Notes: generated by a model from the sequence alone, not told the origin. Shown: positions 17,955-27,912, numbered from the stretch's first letter. The stretch is DNA of 64,000 nucleotides from Pirellulaceae bacterium (GCA_029243025.1 JAQWSU010000045.1:806001-870000), one strand, 5' to 3'. Translations and numbers: made by a program.

Positions 17955-18141
17955 TTCCGTTGACCTTTCTTCGTCATGATTCACCAAGCTTGCTCGCCAT
18001 CTTAACAGATTCAACCGCCCAAAGTGCGGATCGAATAAAGTAACGCACTGCACCGAAAGGCCAGCAGCCTCCTTGAACGTAGTGCAGACTTGGTTCACGA
18101 TATCATCAGTGCACGCAACCATGTTTTGAGTGAGGCTTAAA

Positions 18142-18936
18142 GTGAGCTATGCAAACAAATACGTCGAACGGTTAGCCGAACTTGATCGCAAGGGTCACCC
18201 GTTTGTGTCGGTCACGATGGTTGATGCCATTGGCAGCACCCCCCAAGACATCGGCTCGAAAATGCTGGTCGATCAAGACGGCTTAGTGTTTGGCACGGTA
18301 GGCGGTGGTCGCGTCGAAAGACAGGCAATCGAAGCGGCCCAATCGATGCTATCACACATCGATCCCACCACGACCTCCGAATTAGTTGAATGGAATCTGC
18401 AGCAAGATGTCGGGATGACCTGCGGTGGCGTCGTGCGTCTATTCTTCGAAACCTTCAATGCGCGTCGCTGGCATATTGTTATCTTCGGCGCGGGACATGT
18501 TGCTCAGGCGTTAGCGCGATGCTTACTGTCATTGGACTGCCAAATCACTTGTATCGATCAGCGTGAAGACTGGTTGGCCCGATTCCCAACATCGCCAAAG
18601 CTTTCAATTCAGCAGAGTGATAATCCGGCGGACGAAGTCAAAATATTACGAGACGAGGATTTTGTGGTCTGCATGACGATGGGGCATCGCACCGACCGAC
18701 CTATCTTGGAGCAAATCTTTCAGCAGAATCGCGAATTTTCGTTTTTGGGGGTGATTGGCAGCCGCGCCAAGAGAAATGTGCTGGTGAGGGAACTGTTGGA
18801 CGCAGGCATTGATACACAGCGCGCCGAAGCATTTTTCTGTCCGATTGGCCTCGCGATCGGCAATAACCAACCAGCAGAAATTGCACTAAGCATTGCCGCA
18901 CAGTTATTAGAGCACCGTGACAAAATCTGGACCTAG
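18142..18936 (+). CDS. xdhC: XdhC/CoxI-family molybdenum-enzyme accessory protein
   Basis: A 264-residue protein of the XdhC family, which helps sulfurate and insert the molybdenum cofactor into xanthine dehydrogenase-type enzymes. The N-terminal XdhC_CoxI domain shows STPQDIGSKMLVDQDG, GTVGGGRVE and DVGMTCGGVVRLFFE (Cys in MTCGG). The C-terminal Rossmann-like domain shows IVIFGAGHVAQALARCL and LGVIGSRAKRN. GTG at 18142 is chosen because GAGG lies seven bases upstream; the frame also opens at GTG 18130. No molybdenum hydroxylase subunit is nearby. Its stop shares the palindrome CTAG with the stop of the convergent glycosyltransferase gene. Confidence 0.88.
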   Translation: MSYANKYVERLAELDRKGHPFVSVTMVDAIGSTPQDIGSKMLVDQDGLVFGTVGGGRVERQAIEAAQSMLSHIDPTTTSELVEWNLQQDVGMTCGGVVRLFFETFNARRWHIVIFGAGHVAQALARCLLSLDCQITCIDQREDWLARFPTSPKLSIQQSDNPADEVKILRDEDFVVCMTMGHRTDRPILEQIFQQNREFSFLGVIGSRAKRNVLVRELLDAGIDTQRAEAFFCPIGLAIGNNQPAEIALSIAAQLLEHRDKIWT

Positions 18937-19971
18937 GCGGGATCGGGTGCTTTGCCGGAAAAGTTGTCCAACGTGGCGAGTTGGGATCTTGTGATCTGGT
19001 GGTTTCTGAAAACAGTTTGCCACGCGACTGCCTGACAGTTCTGCGAAGCGCGCAGGTAGCGGTCGGGAGATGTGATCAGCCGCTGAACCTTTTCTGCAAT
19101 CTCTTCGGTGGCTCCCGGGTGGACGATCCCGCAATCCAGGATGATCTCCTCATCCTGCCAGGCCCACGTGAGAGCAGGGCCGAAGATCGTCGGAACCCCA
19201 AGCAAGCAAGAGCTCGCACGCATTGTAGGAAAAGGACTCGGACAAGCTTGCGCAAAGGCCCAACGCTACCTTGTCAAGAAGCGATCGGTACTCTTGCTCG
19301 GGCAAACTGCCAACCGCAGTCAATGACAGGGAAAAGAAATCTGCGCACTCCCACAGGAGGGGCGACGCATAATTCGTCAGAAGGTCAAAGGAGACGTTGC
19401 TTTCCCGTTCGACAATCGCCAGAGCGGCAATCTGAGAATAGGTGTTCTTGTGCCGGTAATAGTCATCCTGGTCCTGAATGGTCAACGGCAGCCAGATCTT
19501 TCTATTGCCACTCTCCGTGCATGCTCTCTTCTGCGGCAATTCATCCCTGCCCGTGAAGCCGGGCAGGCAGTGAGGAAGCCAGGTTGCGCTGAGCGTCGGC
19601 ACCGTTCTCTGGAGAAGTTCCGCTGCGTCCTTGTCAGCGCAGAACAGGCGGGTACGATGCCCCCATTCCTGTATCTCCCTCATCACTGCGATGGTACCGC
19701 TGAGTTCATTGGAGAGGTCCATTTGCAGTACAGGGCTGTGGAGGAGCACTCCATAGCGAACGTCTTTTTTTTTCCAGCGTTGCATGTGGGAGCGGCAAGC
19801 GCCGTTCAGCTGGTCGTTGAATATGACCAAGTCGCCTGACTGAGGCTGCAGGTCGCCAAGTTCAGACTCGCGGTGGAGCGACACTCCGCCGTCTGCGATA
19901 TCTCGCAGGCCTTGAAGATAGGTCGTCATTCCGCTGTGCGGATGGGGCTCCTGGTAGACGATTCGCAACAT
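18933..19971 (-). pseudogene. GT4-like glycosyltransferase, frameshifted at a CTTG repeat
   Basis: Restored, this is a 344-residue GT-B glycosyltransferase. The N-terminal half (MLRIVYQEPHPHSGMTTYLQ) leads to the donor-binding half with the EX7E motif, SESFSYNACE, then LLLGVPTIFGPALTWAW. The frame breaks inside that motif: the minus strand has three CTTG units (19210-19199) where two keep the frame (ELLLGVPTIFG). As it stands translation ends soon after in GSDDLRPCSHVGLAG, removing about 85 residues. Everything else is intact, so the lesion is recent, reversible or artefactual. It lies nine bases after the NTase-like gene, probably in one operon. Donor and acceptor sugars unknown. Confidence 0.8.
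19199..19210 (-). repeat. Tetranucleotide repeat (CTTG)3 at frameshift
   Basis: Plus strand reads CAAGCAAGCAAG. Two units would keep the glycosyltransferase in frame; the third shifts it by four bases. Short, but at the right place for slipped-strand on/off switching. Confidence 0.75.
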
Positions 19972-19980
19972 TTGCTTTGC

Positions 19981-21270
19981 CTAGTGGCTTCTCGAAGCCG
20001 TAATGGTGTCTCGTAAACGATCAAGTTGCAGTCCGGATGTCCGGTACACGTCCTCAAAGCTCGCGTTCCGTTCGGCCGATCGTCCTGCAGAAGGCATGGG
20101 CTGCGGCTCCGTCAAGGCATGTCGGTATCGCTGGATGTGGCCGGACATCGCCTCAAACAACACAGTACGTCGAGGCTCTTTCTCCTTGAACCAATCGTTC
20201 CTGTTGATCAGCCAAATTCCGTATTGGATCGAAGCGCTTTGCAGAAAATCGCTTGTCTCGGGTTCGGGGCAGGCGACGGGTTCATCCCCCAGGATTACGC
20301 AGCCGCCTTGTTTCAACGCCGCGGCTTCCAGGGGATAGGTTCTGCACCAGATGGGCCACAGTGAGATCGGGAGGAGGAGTGGCCAGCCCTTTTCCTGGCC
20401 GAAGAGGTTCGGATCGCAGCCGAATCGGTCGGCAAGAACAGGAGAGAAGGCGAAGCAGAATCGCCGGATCGATGAAATCGCCTTGTGCAGCTGCTCTTCG
20501 CTTGCATTGTCAGGAACGAGGAAACCGAGGCTGAAAGATCCATTGTCAGCAGGACTTCGGCAGAACAAGATGCTGAGTTTCTCGAGTTCCCCAAGATCGG
20601 GGACCCTGTTCTTGGTTGGCACCGCATCCACGGATGTATCGCCAGAAAGATAGTCCCGGAGCAATGGGAGCAGTTCGTGAAACTTTCGCATCGCGTCGAA
20701 ATCGCTGAACTGGGCCCGGCCGCCAGAGAGCTCGAGCTGGTCGGCCATCTTTTCCAGTGAATGCTCCAGCAACGCCGTGGAGATACCGATCGGCTGCTCC
20801 GTCTGGAAGAGATGTGGCAACACGAAGTAGTGGTACCCCATTATAAGATTTCGCCGGTGGTCACGAATGTTGGCCTGCCGATCCTTTGTGGTCATGGCAT
20901 CTTGAAGAGCTCTCTGCTCATTCGGTGAAAGTCTGTTCAGAATGATCTGGAATGTCTTGCGCGACTGCATCGGCGCACAGGCAAGTCGCAGGCTATCTGC
21001 AAATTCCTCCAGGGTCAGAATGTCCACTTCGACCAACATCGGGGCGACCCATCGCAGCTGTGCATACCGTCGCCAGAACCGCTCCAGAAACAACAGCCGC
21101 TCGGGAATCGAATGGACACGGACGATGACGGTCAAGTCAATGTCGCTGATACCCGGGCGTGGTGATGGTTGAGCCGCGCGGAAAGCGTCCTTGTTCGTGC
21201 CACTGTTCTCGCTTGATCTCACCATCAGGGCGAGGATGTCTCCTTCACGTCCCAGGAAGCGATTCACCAA
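19981..21270 (-). CDS. Nucleotidyltransferase-fold protein, divergent
   Basis: A 429-residue protein that I recognise only partly. Near residue 40, PGISDIDLTVIVR has the D-x-D of the nucleotidyltransferase (DNA polymerase beta-like) fold, and VEVDIL about 45 residues later could be the third Asp. The usual G-S before the first motif is replaced by RSS (ALMVRSSENSG), so activity is uncertain. The remaining 350 residues are helical with no known motif (FQIILNRLSPNEQRAL, LIMGYHYFVLPHLF). The start is uncertain: TTG at 21270 or GTG at 21267; the frame is open from 21291. It precedes the glycosyltransferase by nine bases. Codon use looks more G/C-ending than in flanking genes. Confidence 0.55.
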   Translation of the reverse strand: MVNRFLGREGDILALMVRSSENSGTNKDAFRAAQPSPRPGISDIDLTVIVRVHSIPERLLFLERFWRRYAQLRWVAPMLVEVDILTLEEFADSLRLACAPMQSRKTFQIILNRLSPNEQRALQDAMTTKDRQANIRDHRRNLIMGYHYFVLPHLFQTEQPIGISTALLEHSLEKMADQLELSGGRAQFSDFDAMRKFHELLPLLRDYLSGDTSVDAVPTKNRVPDLGELEKLSILFCRSPADNGSFSLGFLVPDNASEEQLHKAISSIRRFCFAFSPVLADRFGCDPNLFGQEKGWPLLLPISLWPIWCRTYPLEAAALKQGGCVILGDEPVACPEPETSDFLQSASIQYGIWLINRNDWFKEKEPRRTVLFEAMSGHIQRYRHALTEPQPMPSAGRSAERNASFEDVYRTSGLQLDRLRDTITASRSH

Positions 21271-21670
21271 CTCCAGGGCAAGCCGGTAATATTAGATGTA
21301 CAACCAGCGAAGCCCCGGAGTCTCACTGGTGGCAACAATGAGCATTCGGAAGTAGTGGAAAACACGGGCTTTGAATAAGACAGACACTGGATTGGTCGGT
21401 GAAACGCTAGGAAAGTGTAGTGAATCCTGCCGTTCCAACTTTAGCTTTCACTGCCGTATAGTAAGCGTGAAAATCTTAAATAGCAGTCATCGTGAGACCC
21501 TGCCCGCATATCTACCTTCCGACCCATCTCGAGAATGTCGTCTTATCCGGCGCAAAGCGGTCATTGGGCGTAACCGCGAGAGTGAATCTGTCGCCCACTG
21601 TTGCCCCCTTATTCGCGATATGGACGGCGGTTCGGTCAGGGGCGAATCTCTGCGGAGATATTTACCACTG
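21271..21670. other. Intergenic region upstream of NTase-like gene
   Basis: 400 bases between gltD and the NTase-like gene. On the minus strand a stretch of about 48 codons (21440 to a TAA at 21292-21294) reads VLFKARVFHYFRMLIVATSE and could be the remnant of another gene's 3' end. The rest shows nothing recognisable; overlapping short frames are not called. Confidence 0.35.
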
Positions 21671-23251
21671 CTAGTTTGCTGCGAGAGTCGAACCAAGCGA
21701 AACCCCGGGGGCGGGCAGACTGGTTTGGCCCATCAGGAATTCGTCAACGGCACGTGCTACACCGCGACCTTCGTTGATCGCCCAGACAACCAACGACTGT
21801 CCACGCCGACAATCCCCTGCGGCAAACACTCGGGGCACGTTAGTTGCATAGTCACCGTGTTCGGCTTTGAACGTCTCCCAATTACCGCGCGGATTCTGCA
21901 TTTCGAGTCCAAGCATTCCGCCAATTGTTTTTTCAGGGCCCAGGAAGCCGGTGGCAAAAAAGACCAGATCGGCAGGCCACTCTTTCTCAGATCCGGCAAC
22001 CTCTGTAAACGGGGCTTTCTCTCCCGGTTTCGACCAATCCAGTTCGACGGTCTTCACGCTTTTTACATTCCCTTGACCATCGTTGACAAATTCCTTGGTC
22101 AATACGGCGTAAGTCCGAGGATCATTTCCAAACCGAGCTTCCGTTTCCGCGTGTGAATAGTCGACACGAAAAATGCGTGGCCATTGGGGCCAGGGGTTGT
22201 TATCCGCTCGCTCTGCCGGTGCTTTATCGAGCAGTTCAAAATTGACAACGCTCTTGCACTCGTGACGCAAGGAGGTACCGATACAGTCCGCTCCCGTATC
22301 GCCACCACCGATCACAATGACGTCCTTGCCGGCTGCCGAAATAAACTTTTCATCGGCCAAGTGCGAATCGAGAAAGCTCTTCGTATTTCGCGTCAGGAAT
22401 TCCATCGCATTGTGAATCCCTTTCAGTTCTCGGCCAGGGCATTTCGCCATTGGATCGAACGGACGTGTGGCACCAGTAGCAAGCACCAGCGAGTCAAACT
22501 GTTCGAGAAGTTCGTTCGGATCAATGAATTGCACATCACAGTCACGATCTTGCATGATCCGCGTCATGTGCCCTTCGCCAAAATCCTCCTTTTTACCGAT
22601 ATGAGCATTCGTAACGAAATCAACACCCTCCGCACGCATTTGGTCAACTCGTCGCGCCACAGTCTGCTTGTCGAGCTTCATATTGGGAATGCCGTACATC
22701 AGCAAACCACCAATCCGATCGGCTCGTTCATAGACGGTCACTTTGTGCCCTGCCTGATTCAATTGTGCAGCAGCAGACAATCCTGCCGGGCCAGAACCCA
22801 CGACAGCCACCGTCTTGCCTGTGCGGCTAGACGGTGGGTTCGGAACGATCCAACCTTCTGACCAACCACGATCAACGATCGCGTTTTCGATATTCTTGAT
22901 CGTCACCGGGGGTTCAATGATCCCCAATACACAGGCCCCTTCGCAGGGAGCAGGACAAGTGCGACCGGTGAACTCAGGAAAATTGTTGGTCTTGTGGAGT
23001 CGGTCAAGCGCATCGCGCCAGCGTTCCTGGTAGACCAAGTCATTCCACTCGGGAATCAGGTTATCGATTGGGCAACCACTGTTGGATTGGCAGAACGGCA
23101 CACCACAATCCATGCAGCGAGCCCCTTGCAACTTGAGATGACTCGCATTCGCTTGCGTGAAGATTTCCAAAAAATCATTCGCCCGCTCAACCGGATCGCG
23201 GTAAGGAACAGGCTGCCGAGGAAACTCTTTGAAACCGGTTGGTTTTCCCAT
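21671..23251 (-). CDS. gltD: Glutamate synthase (NADPH) small subunit
   Basis: A 526-residue iron-sulfur flavoprotein that passes electrons from NADPH through FAD and 4Fe-4S clusters to the large subunit for glutamate synthesis. Cluster cysteines: [21 protein letters not shown] and [12 protein letters not shown] (residues about 40-110). FAD site: [18 protein letters not shown] and [18 protein letters not shown] site: [19 protein letters not shown]-terminal FAD closing motif: [20 protein letters not shown]. Slightly longer than the E. coli enzyme at the C-terminus ([15 protein letters not shown]). It lies 71 bases after gltB in the same direction and both are presumably transcribed together under the LysR-type gene. 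Confidence 0.96.
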   Translation of the reverse strand: MGKPTGFKEFPRQPVPYRDPVERANDFLEIFTQANASHLKLQGARCMDCGVPFCQSNSGCPIDNLIPEWNDLVYQERWRDALDRLHKTNNFPEFTGRTCPAPCEGACVLGIIEPPVTIKNIENAIVDRGWSEGWIVPNPPSSRTGKTVAVVGSGPAGLSAAAQLNQAGHKVTVYERADRIGGLLMYGIPNMKLDKQTVARRVDQMRAEGVDFVTNAHIGKKEDFGEGHMTRIMQDRDCDVQFIDPNELLEQFDSLVLATGATRPFDPMAKCPGRELKGIHNAMEFLTRNTKSFLDSHLADEKFISAAGKDVIVIGGGDTGADCIGTSLRHECKSVVNFELLDKAPAERADNNPWPQWPRIFRVDYSHAETEARFGNDPRTYAVLTKEFVNDGQGNVKSVKTVELDWSKPGEKAPFTEVAGSEKEWPADLVFFATGFLGPEKTIGGMLGLEMQNPRGNWETFKAEHGDYATNVPRVFAAGDCRRGQSLVVWAINEGRGVARAVDEFLMGQTSLPAPGVSLGSTLAAN

Positions 23252-23322
23252 CTTTGAACATCTTTTCTACGAGGTGAATGTGAACGGTGGCTGAATCCGA
23301 TCAAGCACGTGGCGTGGAAACA

Positions 23323-26300
23323 TTATGACTTCACGGAAGCTTCGACTTCCTCGTCGTGCTTCTTTCGTTCCGCGAGGACTCGTTTGTAGTCGGTAGGCAT
23401 TACCTTGACAAACTGTGAAGTCGCTTGGGGCCAATTCTGCAACAGCGAGTCGGCCACCGTCGATCCTGTAAATTGGTGATGCATTTCGATCATCTCGAAC
23501 AGTTCGCTAATGTCCTCGTCGGTTTCAACGCGTTCGAGTTCGACCATCCCGAGATTACATTTGTTATCTCGAAAGTCATCATGGTCGGCCAGAACGTACG
23601 CAACTCCACCACTCATTCCGGCAGCAAAATTACGTCCCGTATCCCCCAGAATAATCGCCCGGCCACCTGTCATATATTCGCAAGCGTGGTCACCCACTCC
23701 TTCGATTACGGCCCAAGCACCACTGTTACGAACACAGAAACGTTCGGCGGCTCTCCCACGAAAAAAGGCGAAGCCGCGAGTGGCTCCGTACAGCACGACG
23801 TTTCCGACAATGATGTTCTCCTCTGCGACAAAGCTACTATTGGTTGGCGGATAGATCATGATCTTCCCACCTGACAATCCCTTACCCACGTAGTCATTTG
23901 CATCACCTTCCAATTCCAAAGTGACACCTTTGGCCAGAAAGGCTCCAAAACTTTGCCCGGCCGAACCGGTTAACTTAATCTTGATCGTGTCATCCGGCAG
24001 CAAATCCAGGCCATGGGCCTTCGCAATTTCATGGCTCAGAATTGTCCCAACCGTCCGATTCGTATTTACAATCGGCAATTCAATTTGCACCGACTCTCCG
24101 GATTCAATGGCCGGCTTAGCGAGTTTCACCAGCTCATTGTCCAGCGCCTTATCCAAACCATGATCCTGCGACATTTGACAGTAGACACCCACATCAGGAT
24201 GAGGCTTCTCAGCCATAGTCAACATTGGTGTTAGGTCAAGGCCGTCCGACTTCCAATGCTGGATCACCGTTTCTGTTTCCAAGCAATCCACACGCCCAAT
24301 CATTTCGTTGACCGATCGGAATCCAAGCTCGGCCATGATTTTCCGAGCCTCTTCGGCGACCATGAAGAGATAGTTGACGACATGTTCTGGCTTGCCCGAA
24401 AACTTGGACCGCAGAATTGGATCTTGTGTCGCGATTCCGACCGGGCAGGTATTTAAATGACACTTTCGCATCATGATGCAGCCCAGCGTCACCAAGGGAG
24501 CCGTACTGAAACCAAATTCTTCGGCACCGAGCAAGGCCGCGATAACCACATCCCGGCCGGTCTTCAGTTGGCCGTCGGTCTGCAATACCACACGTGATCG
24601 TAAATCATTCAGCACTAACGTTTGGTGCGTCTCGGCGATACCAAGCTCCCAAGGCAATCCGGCATGTTTGATGCTGGTCAGTGGCGAAGCCCCCGTGCCT
24701 CCACTGTCACCCGAGATCAAAATGTGGTCCGCATACCCCTTTGCCACACCCGCGGCAATGGTTCCCACACCCACTTCAGAGACCAACTTGACACTAACAC
24801 GAGCAGACGGATTCGCATTTTTCAAGTCATGAATCAACTGTTTCAGATCTTCGATGGAATAGATATCATGATGAGGTGGTGGACTGATCAGTCCCACGCC
24901 AGGGGTCGAAAATCGCACACGAGCGATTCGGTCATCCACTTTTCGACCGGGCAATTCCCCGCCTTCACCCGGCTTGGCACCCTGGGATATCTTGATCTGT
25001 AACTCATCGGCATTCGACAGATAATTGATCGTGACACCAAAGCGTCCCGATGCAATTTGCTTGATTGCACTTCGGCGAGAATCTCCATTCGGATCGGGTG
25101 TCCAACGTTCGGTTTCTTCGCCGCCTTCACCCGTATTACTTTTTCCACCCAAACGGTTCATGGCAATTGCCAATGACTCGTGAGACTCGGCCGAGATCGA
25201 CCCGAAACTCATGGCTCCGGTACAAAATCGTTTTACGATCTCTTTTGCGGGCTGGACTTCCTCCAACGGAACCGCGTTGCCAGCAACGCCGGACTTAAAT
25301 TTGAGCAAGCCGCGAAGGGCACAGCGGGTCTTTGCGTCGGAATTCGCATAGTCAGCAAAGCGTTGATAGGCATCCGAACTATTGGTTCGGGAAGCCACCT
25401 GCAAATCAGAGATTGAAGTTGGATCCCACATGTGGCGTTCACCATCAGCTCGCCAATGGAACTCGCCCACATTGGGCAGTGCCGACATCCGTTGCTCATC
25501 TCGTTCGGGATAGCCGATCGCATGGCGACGCAATAATTCCTGAGCCAATACCTGAAAGTCAACTCCTTTGATTCGACTCGCGGTACCCACAAAACAGCGA
25601 TCGATCACTTCTCGCCCCAAACCAACAGCTTCAAAGATCTGAGCTCCTTTGTATGACTGCAAGGTGGAAATGCCCATCTTGGCCATGACTTTCAACATGC
25701 CTTTGGCGACGCCCTTTCGGTAGAGCGCCACAATCTTTTCGTCACCCATCTCATCGGGCAACAATCCATCACGTTTCGCGCTCCAAAGCGACTCGAAAGC
25801 AAGATAAGGATTAATCGCGTCGGCTCCAAAACCAATCAACAGGCAGTGGTGATGCACTTCCCGTGCCTCACCTGTTTCAACCACGATTCCGATGCGAGTT
25901 CTTTTCGCTTGCCGAACGAGATGATGGTGAACAGCCCCTGTTGCGAGCAACGCACAAACGGGGATTTGATCCGGTCCAACCTCACGATCACTCAAAACAA
26001 TCAGGCTGAAACCGTCATCAATCGCCTGTTCCGCCTCGGCACAAATACGATCGATTGCCTTCACGAGCCCTGCCGTGCCTTCCGCTTTCGGCCAGGTGAT
26101 ATCAATGGATTGGGCGCGCCAATCGCGTCCACTCGCGTTTTCCTCAATGTTCCGCAGTGCGGCAAGTTCTTCGTTGCTGAGAATTGGATGAGGCACCAAC
26201 AGACGATGAGCTTGCTGTTGGGACGAATTGAGCAGGTTGCCCTCGGGCCCGATGTAGCATTCCAGCGACATGATGATCTCTTCGCGAATCGAGTCGACCG

Positions 26301-27912
26301 CCGGATTCGTGACCTGCGCAAACAGTTGCTTGAAGTAGTCGTACAACATACGAGGTTGATCCGACAAACAGGCGAGTGCCGAATCGTTACCCATTGAGCC
26401 TACCGGATCGCGCTGCTGCTCGATCAACGGCAGCAACATGAACTGCATCGTTTCTGTCGTGAACCCAAAGGCTTGCATACGAGGCAGCAAGCTCTCCGAA
26501 TCGTAACCGGGGACCTCGCCCGACGGCTTCAGATCGGCGAGCCGAATTCGTTCTTTTTTCAGCCACTCGCCGTAGGGACGTCCCTTGGCGAATTCCGACT
26601 TCAGCTCCTCATCGGGAATCAGTCTCCCCTGCTCAAAATCGATCAAGAAAATTCGGCCTGGCTGTAACCGCCCCTTCTCCTTCACGATCGCCGGATCGAC
26701 CGACAGAACACCCACTTCACTTGCCATGATCACACGGTCGTCGTGGGTCAGATAATAACGAGAGGGTCGCAAACCGTTACGATCGAGTGCTGCACCAATG
26801 TAGTGGCCATCGGTAAAAGCAACCGAAGCGGGACCATCCCATGGCTCCATCAAGCAAGAGTGGTATTCGTAAAAGGCCCGTTTCTCCTCTGGCATCGTCT
26901 CGTGATTCTGCCAAGCTTCCGGAATCATCATCATGACCGCTTCTTGCAAAGTCCGTCCCGACATCAGCAAGAATTCCAAGACGTTATCAAACGTCCCACT
27001 GTCCGAGTGATCGGGCTCGACGACAGGAAAGAGTTTCTCAAGATCCTCGCCGAACAAGGGACTCTCCACCACGCCTTCTCGGGCTCGCATCCAGTTCGAA
27101 TTGCCACGTAGCGTGTTAATCTCACCATTGTGACTCATGAACCGCTTGGGCTGGGCTCGATCCCAACTCGGGAAGGTGTTGGTCGAGAAACGAGAGTGAA
27201 CCATCGCCAGGTGTGTGGTGTAGTCGGGATCCTTCAAGTCAGGATAATAATCAAGCACCTGCCAGGACATCAGCATGCCCTTGTAGATGATGACTTTGCT
27301 GGACAGGCTGCTCACGTAGAACATTTTCGCCTGTTTCATCGAACTGTCTTGCCGCAAAACACGGGTGCCACTTTTGCGAATGATGTAAAGCTGTCTTTCG
27401 AACGCATCACCTTCGAACCCGTCACCGGCAGCGACGATCAATTGCTCGACATACGGCTCAGACTGCAACGCCGTCGGTCCAACATTGGCCGTTTTCGAAT
27501 CAGTCGGCACCTTTCGCCAGCCCATCAATCGCTGGCCTTGCTGTTTGATCATCTGATCAATCGTTGCTTTGCATTTCGCCCGTTCCTGCTCCCGCTGTGG
27601 CAGGAAGACAATTCCAGCAGCAAATTTCCCCGGTTCCGGCAAGTCGGCGCCCAGATCAGCTTTCGCAACCTTGCGCAGAAATTCATGAGGCAAGGCCGTC
27701 AACATGCCGGCACCATCCCCCGTGTTCGCTTCGCAGCCGCATGCGCCTCGGTGATCCATATTTTGCAGCACTTCGTCAGCATCCAGAATGATCTGGTGGC
27801 TACGCTGACCCTTGATGTGTGCCACAAAGCCAACACCACAAGCGTCCTTTTCGTTGGCAGGATCGTAAAGACCGTGCTGCCGCGGAAAACCGTAATCGTT
27901 ATGAACCTTCAT
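23323..27912 (-). CDS. gltB: Glutamate synthase large subunit
   Basis: A 1529-residue GOGAT alpha subunit that makes two glutamates from glutamine and 2-oxoglutarate. Starting at the ATG at 27912, Cys25 in DACGVGFVAHIKG becomes the N-terminal nucleophile after propeptide cleavage; the longer frame to 27933 would add seven residues. The class II amidotransferase domain (1-420) is followed by a central domain, then the FMN/synthase domain with GDSGGTGASPLTSIKHAG and the 3Fe-4S site CIMMRKCHLNTCPVGIATQD, and a C-terminal GXGXG beta-helix (KGLSGGKIMIYPP). All key elements are intact. The upstream LysR-type gene ends 83 bases before it. Confidence 0.97.
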   Translation of the reverse strand: MKVHNDYGFPRQHGLYDPANEKDACGVGFVAHIKGQRSHQIILDADEVLQNMDHRGACGCEANTGDGAGMLTALPHEFLRKVAKADLGADLPEPGKFAAGIVFLPQREQERAKCKATIDQMIKQQGQRLMGWRKVPTDSKTANVGPTALQSEPYVEQLIVAAGDGFEGDAFERQLYIIRKSGTRVLRQDSSMKQAKMFYVSSLSSKVIIYKGMLMSWQVLDYYPDLKDPDYTTHLAMVHSRFSTNTFPSWDRAQPKRFMSHNGEINTLRGNSNWMRAREGVVESPLFGEDLEKLFPVVEPDHSDSGTFDNVLEFLLMSGRTLQEAVMMMIPEAWQNHETMPEEKRAFYEYHSCLMEPWDGPASVAFTDGHYIGAALDRNGLRPSRYYLTHDDRVIMASEVGVLSVDPAIVKEKGRLQPGRIFLIDFEQGRLIPDEELKSEFAKGRPYGEWLKKERIRLADLKPSGEVPGYDSESLLPRMQAFGFTTETMQFMLLPLIEQQRDPVGSMGNDSALACLSDQPRMLYDYFKQLFAQVTNPAVDSIREEIIMSLECYIGPEGNLLNSSQQQAHRLLVPHPILSNEELAALRNIEENASGRDWRAQSIDITWPKAEGTAGLVKAIDRICAEAEQAIDDGFSLIVLSDREVGPDQIPVCALLATGAVHHHLVRQAKRTRIGIVVETGEAREVHHHCLLIGFGADAINPYLAFESLWSAKRDGLLPDEMGDEKIVALYRKGVAKGMLKVMAKMGISTLQSYKGAQIFEAVGLGREVIDRCFVGTASRIKGVDFQVLAQELLRRHAIGYPERDEQRMSALPNVGEFHWRADGERHMWDPTSISDLQVASRTNSSDAYQRFADYANSDAKTRCALRGLLKFKSGVAGNAVPLEEVQPAKEIVKRFCTGAMSFGSISAESHESLAIAMNRLGGKSNTGEGGEETERWTPDPNGDSRRSAIKQIASGRFGVTINYLSNADELQIKISQGAKPGEGGELPGRKVDDRIARVRFSTPGVGLISPPPHHDIYSIEDLKQLIHDLKNANPSARVSVKLVSEVGVGTIAAGVAKGYADHILISGDSGGTGASPLTSIKHAGLPWELGIAETHQTLVLNDLRSRVVLQTDGQLKTGRDVVIAALLGAEEFGFSTAPLVTLGCIMMRKCHLNTCPVGIATQDPILRSKFSGKPEHVVNYLFMVAEEARKIMAELGFRSVNEMIGRVDCLETETVIQHWKSDGLDLTPMLTMAEKPHPDVGVYCQMSQDHGLDKALDNELVKLAKPAIESGESVQIELPIVNTNRTVGTILSHEIAKAHGLDLLPDDTIKIKLTGSAGQSFGAFLAKGVTLELEGDANDYVGKGLSGGKIMIYPPTNSSFVAEENIIVGNVVLYGATRGFAFFRGRAAERFCVRNSGAWAVIEGVGDHACEYMTGGRAIILGDTGRNFAAGMSGGVAYVLADHDDFRDNKCNLGMVELERVETDEDISELFEMIEMHHQFTGSTVADSLLQNWPQATSQFVKVMPTDYKRVLAERKKHDEEVEASVKS

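Noticed and set aside
21371-22156. 261-codon plus-strand frame
   Set aside because: Two thirds antisense to gltD; no ribosome site or family signature.
22184-22861. 225-codon frame on the plus strand
   Set aside because: Antisense to gltD; follows codon-position bias of the real gene.
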